DNA of 7,405 nt from Planctomycetaceae bacterium (lineage in GTDB: Bacteria; Planctomycetota; Planctomycetia; Pirellulales; Thermoguttaceae), in contig JAITQV010000500.1 of the NCBI GenBank assembly GCA_031288765.1, forward strand, positions 1 to 7,405, given 5' to 3'. The notes under the pieces were generated by a model that worked only from the letters and a program-made list of their open reading frames with translations, searched no databases and was not told where the DNA came from. Shown piece after piece: positions 1 to 5,036 of this stretch. Within the stretch, counting starts at the first letter, position 1. Each line of letters begins with the position of its first letter. The translations under genes and the position numbers were made by a program.

Positions 1-42
1 CTCGAGTCCGCGGATTCCGTTCCCAAGGACGAAATATTCCAT
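1..42 (-). CDS. Possible 5' end of a leftward gene (partial)
   Basis: An ATG at 42-40 on the minus strand opens 14 codons that run off the left edge, reading MEYFVLGNGIRGLE. A weak Shine-Dalgarno-like AGG lies five bases upstream (50-48). The start would be divergent from the radical SAM gene, which would explain the long spacer between them. Fourteen residues are too few to assign a family. The plus strand is also open from base 1 to a stop at 160-162, but that reading runs into the palindrome at 121-309 and looks less like protein. The call is tentative. Confidence 0.35.
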   Translation of the reverse strand, partial: MEYFVLGNGIRGLE

Positions 43-120
43 AATATCCTGAAAACATTAAGATTACATGGAAATTGTTCCTTGAAGTTCTGTATCTATT
101 CAGTGGAATATTTTCCACAT

Positions 121-309
121 AACCTTATTTTCAACCTGATTTTTCCAACAAAACAACCTTAGTAGCCAAAATTTCCTCACAAAATTAACCTTATTACCTT
201 ATTCTCTATTTCTTAATAAAGTAATAAGGTTGATTGGTTTGGGACTTTGGGTTACTAAGGTTGTTTTGTTTGGAAAAATAAGGTTGAAAATCAGGCTGGA
301 AATAAGGTT
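121..309. repeat. Large imperfect inverted repeat (hairpin or MITE-like element)
   Basis: The left arm (about 121-203) and right arm (about 215-309) are imperfect reverse complements around an 11-base loop (204-214). The inner stem pairs 187-203 with 215-231 at 16 of 17 positions. A middle block pairs about 144-166 with 252-274, with one mismatch and one indel. The outer block pairs about 121-144 with 285-309 and has a 12-base insertion in the right arm. The heptamer AACCTTA occurs at 121, 155 and 187, and its complement TAAGGTT at 225, 256, 279 and 303. I see no clear target-site duplication and no transposase. A miniature inverted-repeat element, a structured RNA or a protein-binding array are all possible. 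Confidence 0.75.
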
Positions 310-368
310 TGTCTTGCGCAATTACTCAACAAAGGATTGAATCAATACTCCTTATCTTAGGTTTTGGG

Positions 369-402
369 GGCGGTATTGCCCAATATTCCCCCAACCTCCC
401 AA
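369..402. repeat. Direct repeat, copy 1 (C-rich core)
   Basis: This copy shares the exact 16-base core CAATATTCCCCCAACC (381-396) with copy 2 at 446-461. It also shares a preceding GGCGG..TTGCC block, with small differences, and a C-rich tail. The copies are about 65 bases apart. Two copies with such spacing do not make a CRISPR array. Function unknown. Confidence 0.7.
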
Positions 403-432
403 CTTACATGACGTTTATATAAAAAACGAATC

Positions 433-466
433 GGCGGCGTTGCCCCAATATTCCCCCAACCCCCTA
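433..466. repeat. Direct repeat, copy 2 (C-rich core)
   Basis: Second copy of the repeat at 369-402, with the exact core at 446-461 and the preceding block GGCGGCGTTGCCC. The decamer GTTGCCCCAA at 439-448 recurs in inverted orientation at 7350-7359, at the other end of the window. This hints at a dispersed genomic motif, although a decamer alone is weak evidence. Confidence 0.65.
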
Positions 467-543
467 ACCAACCCATAAACTCATGCCATTCCCGAAAAAC
501 AGAGAATTTTTGAAAAAAACCGGAAAACTCCCGCAAATTCGTC

Positions 544-572
544 TTGACGAAAATAGTAATTTTTCATATCTT
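544..572 (+). promoter_or_regulatory. Predicted sigma-70-like promoter for the radical SAM gene
   Basis: TTGACG at 544-549 is separated by exactly 17 bases from TATCTT at 567-572, a good match to -35 and -10 elements. Transcription would start near 579 and leave a leader of about 245 bases before the ATG at 826. No other nearby gene in this orientation could use it. Confidence 0.5.
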
Positions 573-578
573 TTCGCA

Positions 579-825
579 ATCATGAAAATGATGTCACACA
601 AGGATGTTTGACGTTAATCGGACACGCATTGGGGCGGCTTGAGGGCTTGACCTGCGGTCCGCGTAGTGCTTTCCAATGCAGGAAGCAAAGGATCACTCCG
701 AAAATAATAGAGAAAAAAAAGGATTTTTTTCTCCTCTTCTCATTCGGTATTTCGTATCGGATGACGAAGCTTCACCGCCGGCTCAAAGGATTGACCCGAC
801 GGTTTTTTGTTTTCCCAAAAATCGA
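579..825 (+). other. Long 5' leader with potential RNA stems
   Basis: This is the region between the predicted start site and the radical SAM ATG. Possible pairings are CGGAC (619-623) with GTCCG (657-661), GCTTTCC (668-674) with GGAAGC (681-686, one bulge), and an A/T-only 10-bp stem (710-719 with 724-733). I recognise no known riboswitch or small-RNA consensus. An unclassified leader is possible, but the stems are short and could be chance. Confidence 0.25.
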
Positions 826-1824
826 ATGACACTATGTAATCGTTGTCCGCGTTATTGTTCAATCCAAGAAGGAAGCTTGGGATTTTGCGGTATTCGGACA
901 TGCCGGAACGGTAAAATTGTTCTACTGGCTTACGGCAGGAACACCGGTTTGGCAATCGATCCCATTGAGAAAAAACCGCTGAACCATTTTTACCCCGGTT
1001 CTCAGGTTTTGTCGTTTGGTTCCATCGGATGTAATTTTGATTGCCGGTTTTGCCAGAATTGGACGACGGCGCGTTCGCGGGATTTATCATTGCTCAAAAA
1101 AAATTCTACGCCGGAAGAAATTGTTGATTCGGCAAAACGTTTGCAATGCCGGAGTGTTGCCTTCACGTACAACGAACCGGTTATTTGGTCGGAATATGTT
1201 CTCGATGTTGCCCGGCAATGCCGCCGCGAAGGAATTAAAACGGTTGCCGTCTCGAATGGTTTCATCGCCGAAGAAGAACGCCGCCCGTTTTTCAATCAAA
1301 TTGACGCCGCCAATATCGATCTTAAATCGTTTTCGGATGAATTTTACCGGAAATATTGCGGCAGCCGGTTGGAACCGGTTTTGGAGACTCTTTGCTATCT
1401 TGCCCGCCAATCCACGACCTGGCTTGAAGTTACAACACTTTTGATCCCAACACTCAACGATTCGGAAGCGGAAATAAAATCGCTTTCCCAATGGTTGGTA
1501 CAAAATCTCGGAGCGGAAACGCCGGTTCATTTTTCGGCGTTTTATCCGGCATATCAATTGACCGTGTTGCCGCCGACTCCCGCTCAAACGTTGTTTCGGG
1601 CGCGTGAAATTGCTCTTTCGGCGGGGCTTCGTTTTGTTTACACGGGCAACATTGATGATCCCGCCGGTCAAACAACCTACTGCCCGCAATGTCATCAAAC
1701 GGTCATTTCACGCAACCGCTACCGAATCAATGAATATAATATCGACACGGAATCCTGTTGCCGGTTTTGCGGGCAGACAATTGCAGGACATTTCGAGGAA
1801 GAGGACAAACCGCTATCGGAATAA
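826..1824 (+). CDS. amrS: AmmeMemoRadiSam-type radical SAM enzyme (AmrS-like)
   Basis: Predicted 332-residue cytosolic radical SAM protein of the AmmeMemoRadiSam/PflA-like group. These enzymes bind a [4Fe-4S] cluster and cleave S-adenosylmethionine to make a 5'-deoxyadenosyl radical. The substrate of this family is not settled. Family hallmarks are in order: an N-terminal CNRCPRYC plus FCGIR segment (Cys4, 7, 11, 21), YGR and DPIEKKPLNHFYPGS (residues 36-59), the cluster motif CNFDCRFC (Cys69, 73, 76), TYNEP (114-118), VSNGF (142-146), NIDLKSF (163-169), YTGN (272-275) and a C-terminal pair of CxxC motifs (286-289, 312-315) likely to bind metal. Length fits the family. I chose ATG 826 because family similarity begins there. 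An in-frame ATG at 676 would add 50 residues without similarity. There is no clear Shine-Dalgarno at 826. The gene ends 12 bases inside the convergent membrane protein gene. No Memo or AMMECR1 partner gene is present here. Confidence 0.9.
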   Translation: MTLCNRCPRYCSIQEGSLGFCGIRTCRNGKIVLLAYGRNTGLAIDPIEKKPLNHFYPGSQVLSFGSIGCNFDCRFCQNWTTARSRDLSLLKKNSTPEEIVDSAKRLQCRSVAFTYNEPVIWSEYVLDVARQCRREGIKTVAVSNGFIAEEERRPFFNQIDAANIDLKSFSDEFYRKYCGSRLEPVLETLCYLARQSTTWLEVTTLLIPTLNDSEAEIKSLSQWLVQNLGAETPVHFSAFYPAYQLTVLPPTPAQTLFRAREIALSAGLRFVYTGNIDDPAGQTTYCPQCHQTVISRNRYRINEYNIDTESCCRFCGQTIAGHFEEEDKPLSE

Positions 1825-2685
1825 CAATGCAAGAACAAAATAAATTCCAAGAAGAAAAATATAGACGATACTGTAAATGAAAATATTATAGAATATACCC
1901 CGATATCTTGGTTTATAATTTATCTTGAATCCGTAACGGCATAATTTGTAGGCAGTTGCTGATATTATCAATAAGATCATCGGGAGAAGAAAATAAATTG
2001 TAATCCAACCCAATCTATTGTAGAGATGAAACGACGGTATGTCGAAAACTGCTTTCAGTAAAGCCGTAACAACGAACCATAGTATAAATAGTATCCAAAG
2101 TATAAAACCAGAGAACCATATTAACAAAACAATCCCTATTTGTTCTCGTATTGTCGGAAAACTTTTAATGCCCGGCGATATGAAATGTGCCTTAAACGAC
2201 AAGCAAAACAAATTTAAGGTTTGCCCGATTAAAAAGGCAAGTATCGGAATAATGTACAAAGAAGGTAAATTCAATCTCTGATTTCCAATAAGCTGCAGGG
2301 CAGTCAACAGTGGTAGTGAAAGGGAAATGATAAACAGTGAAATGATGTTTGATATTGTTATGTAAGCATGTAAATATTGGCGCGGTGATAATCCGTTCAT
2401 AAGAAATAGTTCATCTTTAACGAACGTGCTTGACATATCATTGATAGCTATCAATCCGGAAAATATTCCAAAAACACAAATTGCCCCAACAACCACCCAA
2501 GAGGCATATACAAAAGCCTCGCTGTTATTCCAAGTGATAGCAACGATAAGTATTGTAGCAATACAATACGCGCTAAGAATCCAAAGAAGTGTGTGATTCC
2601 GAACCATTCTCCGCACGTCACGAAGAACAAGAGGATTGATATGTTCACTCCACGAATCAACCCATTCAATAAAACGCCGTAACAT
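1813..2685 (-). CDS. Seven-helix membrane protein, ABC-2 permease-like
   Basis: Predicted 290-residue integral inner-membrane protein. Hydrophobic segments lie at about 31-50, 59-81, 107-133, 141-163, 182-211 (long, possibly two short helices), 225-247 and 266-288. The basic N-terminus (NPLVLRDVRRMVRNH, 17-31) and the cytoplasmic-type motif DELFLMNGLSPRQYL (91-105) resemble planctomycete and related ABC-2-type permease proteins, which carry NP..LKE.R and EL..TPLSPR motifs. Transport is therefore inferred, not shown, and no ATP-binding subunit lies next to it. An AAAAGG ribosome-binding site sits four bases before ATG 2685. By eye the gene is clearly more A+T-rich than its neighbours, partly because it is so hydrophobic. 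Its 3' end overlaps the radical SAM gene by 12 bp in convergent orientation, so the two transcripts can pair. Confidence 0.8.
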   Translation of the reverse strand: MLRRFIEWVDSWSEHINPLVLRDVRRMVRNHTLLWILSAYCIATILIVAITWNNSEAFVYASWVVVGAICVFGIFSGLIAINDMSSTFVKDELFLMNGLSPRQYLHAYITISNIISLFIISLSLPLLTALQLIGNQRLNLPSLYIIPILAFLIGQTLNLFCLSFKAHFISPGIKSFPTIREQIGIVLLIWFSGFILWILFILWFVVTALLKAVFDIPSFHLYNRLGWITIYFLLPMILLIISATAYKLCRYGFKINYKPRYRGIFYNIFIYSIVYIFLLGIYFVLALLFR

Positions 2686-2725
2686 AATACCTTTTCAATA
2701 ATTTACAAAATACAAAGATGTTAAA

Positions 2726-2755
2726 GATATAATGCCGGTATTTTATCCGTCTCAA
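2726..2755 (-). promoter_or_regulatory. Possible promoter for the membrane protein gene
   Basis: On the minus strand TTGAGA (2755-2750) precedes TATATC (2731-2726) with an 18-base spacer, about 40 bases before the start codon at 2685. The match is fair. The surrounding DNA is A+T-rich, so chance matches are likely. Confidence 0.35.
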
Positions 2756-2909
2756 AACAAAATACAACTAAACAACCCGCCGGTAAACCCAAAAATAGTT
2801 TGAAAAATTTTCCTCCACTCCCTATTCAAAAATTACCGGAATTGCTACAATCACGTCGTTTACTACGTAAATGTAAGTTCAACACTGCCCAACTCCACCC
2901 AAATTCAGG

Positions 2910-2967
2910 AAACCGCAAATACATAAAATAAAGAATTCGACAAAATTGTCGTGATATTTTGCGGTTT
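2910..2967. repeat. Nested inverted repeat (stem-loop)
   Basis: AAACCGCAAA (2910-2919) is a perfect reverse complement of TTTGCGGTTT (2958-2967). Inside it CGACAA (2938-2943) pairs with TTGTCG (2946-2951) around a two-base loop. There is no T-tract, so it is not an ordinary terminator. It lies between divergent promoters and could be a regulatory site or an RNA structure. Confidence 0.5.
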
Positions 2968-3020
2968 GGCGGTTTTCACGGGGAATTACAGCGGCGATCA
3001 CAACAGGGATTTACGATTGT

Positions 3021-3053
3021 TGTTTTCCTTGTGTTTTCCTTGTGTTTTCCGAT
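3021..3053. repeat. 11-bp tandem repeat
   Basis: TGTTTTCCTTG occurs twice in tandem (3021-3031, 3032-3042) and is followed by a partial third unit sharing TGTTTTCC (3043-3050). It lies just upstream of the predicted promoter of the glutamate synthase-like gene, so copy-number change could affect expression. Probably a simple slippage product. Confidence 0.6.
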
Positions 3054-3075
3054 TGGGCAGTAAGACGGACGGATT

Positions 3076-3123
3076 TTGCGTGTAAGTTGTTAATACCCTA
3101 TAAATTGCAAAAGTCGATTGCAA
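3076..3123 (+). promoter_or_regulatory. Promoter of the glutamate synthase-like gene with TTGCAA repeats
   Basis: TTGCGT (3076-3081) and TATAAA (3099-3104) are separated by 17 bases, a good sigma-70-like spacing. Two copies of the self-complementary hexamer TTGCAA (3105-3110 and 3118-3123) follow, 13 bases apart and overlapping the likely transcription start. That is a position suited to a repressor operator. A strong ribosome-binding site AAGGAG (3140-3145) lies six bases before ATG 3152. Confidence 0.45.
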
Positions 3124-3151
3124 TAACCCAACCCTTTATAAGGAGCAAACA

Positions 3152-4744
3152 ATGAATTTACAAACTCCCAACAGTAATGACGCCACCAGAACCGTCAACC
3201 GTTCCCGAAGTATTGTCCCGTGCAGCGGGTTATGTTCACGCTGTATTGACGGTTGCCGGGGCAACTGTGAAATTTTCAAAGCCGCATTTAGAGGACGTGA
3301 ACTGATTTATCCGGGTCCTTTCGGCGAAGTAACCGCCGGCGGCGACAAGAATTACCCTGTTGATTATTCTCATCTGAATATTCAGGGTTACGCCGAAGGA
3401 GCGGCGGGATTACCGGAAGGTGTTGTTGCGTCGCCCGACACCGCCCGATTCCCAAGCGTCAACACCGAAACCTCTTACGGATGGGATCAAAAAGTTACGA
3501 TGACGGTTCCGATTTTTACCGGCGCTTTAGGTTCCACAGAGATTGCCCGCAAAAATTGGGAACATTTCGCTGTCGGCGCGGCACTTTCCGGCGTAACTAT
3601 CGTTTGCGGCGAAAATGTTTGCGGAATTGATCCGAAACTTGAACTGAACGCCGGCAAAAAAGTTGTTAAAGCGCCGGATATGGATCGGCGGATTGAAGCC
3701 TACCGAAAGTATCGCGGGTCTTTCGGGGAAATCCTGATTCAAATGAATGTCGAAGATACCAATCTCGGAGTTGCCGAATATATTATCGACAAGCACAAAA
3801 TTGAAACCATTGAACTGAAATGGGGTCAAGGGGCGAAATGTATTGGCGGCGAGATCAAGGTTGCTCAGTTGGAGCGGGCAATCGAGCTTCAAAAGCGCGG
3901 TTACATAGTTACGCCGGATCCGTCTGATCCGATTATTCAGGCGTCTTTCAAGGCGGGAGCAATTAAGGAATTTGAACGCCATAGCCGGCTTGGTTTTGTT
4001 ACTGAAGAAGGTTTTATGGGCGAGGTTTCGCGGTTGCGTTCTCTTGGTTATAAGCGGATCACGCTCAAAACCGGAGCATACAGTCTTAAAGAGTTAGCGA
4101 TGGCAATCAAGTATTGTTCGAAGGCGAAGATTGATTTATTGACTATTGACGGGGCGTCCGGCGGAACGGGCATGAGTCCTTGGCGAATGATGGAGGAATG
4201 GGGAGTTCCGTCGCTTTATCTGCACAGTGCGGCGTATGAATATGCGTCTATTTTGGCGGCGCGAGGGGAACGGGTTCCTGATATGGCGTTTGCGGGCGGT
4301 TTTAGTTCGGAGGACGGGGTTTTCAAGGCGTTGGCGTTGGGGGCTCCTTATGTTAAGGCTGTGTGTATGGGTCGGGCGCTGATGATTCCGGGAATGGTCG
4401 GCAAAAATATTGAGCAATGGCTTCAAGAAAACAATTTGCCGAAATCGGTTTCCGAGTTTGGGAGCAAACCGGAAGAGATTTTTGTCAACTATGAAAAGGT
4501 CAGGGATATTGTTGGGGCGAAGGAGATTCAAAATATACCGCTTGGTGCGATTGGAATCTACAGTTATGCCGACAAGATCAAGGTCGGGCTTCAGCAACTC
4601 ATGGCAGGAGCCAGAAAATTCAATATTTCTAAAATTACCAGAAACGAATTGATGTCTCTTACGGAGGAGTGTGCCAAGATTACGAAGATCCCGTATTTAA
4701 TGGAATGTTATCGGGAAGAGGCTCTCAGGATTCTGAAAGGCTGA
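3152..4744 (+). CDS. FMN-binding glutamate synthase family protein (GltB-like, no glutaminase domain)
   Basis: Predicted 530-residue cytosolic flavoprotein that matches the FMN-binding synthase domain of glutamate synthase large subunits. It lacks the N-terminal glutaminase domain and the C-terminal beta-helix domain. An N-terminal cysteine cluster (Cys24, 28, 31, 35, 39 in CSGLCSRCIDGCRGNC) could hold an iron-sulfur centre. Then follow FRGRELIYPGPFGEVTAG (46-63), GENVCG (153-158), ELKWGQGAK (221-229), the phosphate-binding glycine motif DGASGGTGMSPW (333-344) and AGGF (381-384). The canonical [3Fe-4S] motif CHLNTCP is absent. Such stand-alone forms are common in anaerobes. Known GltB chemistry reduces 2-oxoglutarate plus ammonia to glutamate, but the electron donor and real substrate here are not known. 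The start is supported by AAGGAG six bases upstream. The gene appears to be transcribed alone, with no gltD or ferredoxin gene beside it. Confidence 0.92.
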   Translation: MNLQTPNSNDATRTVNRSRSIVPCSGLCSRCIDGCRGNCEIFKAAFRGRELIYPGPFGEVTAGGDKNYPVDYSHLNIQGYAEGAAGLPEGVVASPDTARFPSVNTETSYGWDQKVTMTVPIFTGALGSTEIARKNWEHFAVGAALSGVTIVCGENVCGIDPKLELNAGKKVVKAPDMDRRIEAYRKYRGSFGEILIQMNVEDTNLGVAEYIIDKHKIETIELKWGQGAKCIGGEIKVAQLERAIELQKRGYIVTPDPSDPIIQASFKAGAIKEFERHSRLGFVTEEGFMGEVSRLRSLGYKRITLKTGAYSLKELAMAIKYCSKAKIDLLTIDGASGGTGMSPWRMMEEWGVPSLYLHSAAYEYASILAARGERVPDMAFAGGFSSEDGVFKALALGAPYVKAVCMGRALMIPGMVGKNIEQWLQENNLPKSVSEFGSKPEEIFVNYEKVRDIVGAKEIQNIPLGAIGIYSYADKIKVGLQQLMAGARKFNISKITRNELMSLTEECAKITKIPYLMECYREEALRILKG

Positions 4745-4766
4745 GGGGTATTTGTCAACCTTGTGG

Positions 4767-4860
4767 ATTGTTAATCAAGAGGTCGGTGAACATTTGCCGA
4801 CCTCTTGAATTGTTAATCGTAAGATTGGCGAATGTTCGCCGACTTCTTGATTAACAATTC
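4767..4860. repeat. Pair of related palindromes in inverted orientation
   Basis: CAAGAGGTCGG (4776-4786) pairs perfectly with CCGACCTCTTG (4797-4807). Directly after, GAATTGTTAATC (4807-4818) pairs perfectly with GATTAACAATTC (4849-4860) around an inner stem GGCGAA/TTCGCC (4827-4832, 4835-4840). The segment 4768-4798 is also a near-complete reverse complement of 4828-4858, so the whole block can fold either as two hairpins or as one long one. The organisation recalls REP/BIME elements found after genes. It may stop convergent transcription or protect the mRNA end, though no T-tract follows. Confidence 0.7.
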
Positions 4861-4889
4861 AAAAAACCGTAAATTCCGCCGTTGGTAAA

Positions 4890-4907
4890 GGCGAAAAATC
4901 TTTCGCC
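4890..4907. repeat. GGCGAAA stem-loop
   Basis: GGCGAAA (4890-4896) pairs with TTTCGCC (4901-4907) around the loop AATC. On the minus strand the flank TGTAGGG leads into it. Similar GTAGGGGCGAAA-type palindromes recur, as I remember them, in spacers of several bacterial genomes, so this may be one copy of a dispersed palindrome. It could also be a weak terminator for fliP, since the minus-strand tail has only three T residues. Confidence 0.45.
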
Positions 4908-5036
4908 CCTACATTATTCCACTGTCAACTCTCTACTAATATGTTGCCCTTGCCAAGCGTAAGGCAAAAAACATTCCGCTGAATAATGCTGAATAATTAC
5001 GGTTGTTTTTTTGCGAAATTCTTTTGGGCATGTTGA

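Larger units (their letters stand above)
43..825. other. Long non-coding spacer upstream of the radical SAM gene
   Basis: These roughly 780 bases contain no credible protein gene. They hold, in order, a large imperfect palindrome (121-309), two direct repeats with C-rich cores (369-402 and 433-466), a sigma-70-like promoter (544-572) and a leader of about 245 bases with short potential stems. A 73-codon reading from a TTG at 608 ends in an ATGA overlap with the radical SAM start. It resembles no family I know, is lysine/arginine-rich and I regard it as chance. Confidence 0.7.
2686..3151. other. Divergent intergenic region
   Basis: These 466 bases separate the leftward membrane protein gene from the rightward glutamate synthase-like gene. 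They contain a plausible promoter for each, a stem-loop at 2910-2967, an 11-bp tandem repeat (3021-3053) and a repeated TTGCAA near the rightward promoter. Short readings such as 23 codons from 2732 have no coding character. I see no RNA gene here. Confidence 0.7.
4745..5036. other. Convergent intergenic region rich in palindromes
   Basis: These 292 bases lie between the 3' ends of the glutamate synthase-like gene and fliP. They contain an inverted palindrome cluster (4767-4860), a GGCGAAA stem-loop (4890-4907), a smaller bulged stem (4944-4967) and a 10-bp tandem GCTGAATAAT (4978-4997). None has a proper T-tract on either strand, so I see no classical intrinsic terminator. There is no room for a fliQ gene downstream of fliP. 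Confidence 0.7.

Noticed and set aside
1..162. Plus-strand open frame from the window edge to a stop at 160-162
   Set aside because: It runs into the palindrome, has no recognisable domain, and the minus-strand start at 42 with a weak ribosome-binding site is somewhat more plausible.
369..466. CRISPR array
   Set aside because: Only two imperfect copies with one interval, no further units and no cas gene in the window.
619..700. Possible SRP (4.5S) RNA, because of a GGAAGCA-like segment
   Set aside because: The conserved SRP helix 8 motifs do not align, and only short unrelated stems form.
710..733. Attenuator or terminator in the leader of the radical SAM gene
   Set aside because: The 10-bp inverted repeat is almost wholly A/T with a four-base loop, so the stem would be unstable. 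It is probably just opposing A and T runs.
676..825. 50-residue N-terminal extension of the radical SAM enzyme
   Set aside because: Family similarity starts at the methionine coded at 826. The extension is low in similarity and reads through homopolymer runs.
608..829. 73-codon reading from a TTG start that overlaps the radical SAM ATG by four bases
   Set aside because: The ATGA overlap looks like coupling, but the peptide has no recognisable domain, the start is a poor TTG, and the A/T-rich runs in it look like leader sequence.
1087..1698. 203-codon reading on the minus strand inside the radical SAM gene
   Set aside because: It is the antisense shadow of a strongly conserved gene and shows no domain of its own. 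The same applies to minus-strand readings inside the glutamate synthase-like gene (3527-3982, 4136-4597).
4807..4866. Intrinsic terminator for the glutamate synthase-like gene
   Set aside because: The hairpin is good but is followed by A residues, not T, on the plus strand, and no T-tract follows it on the minus strand.
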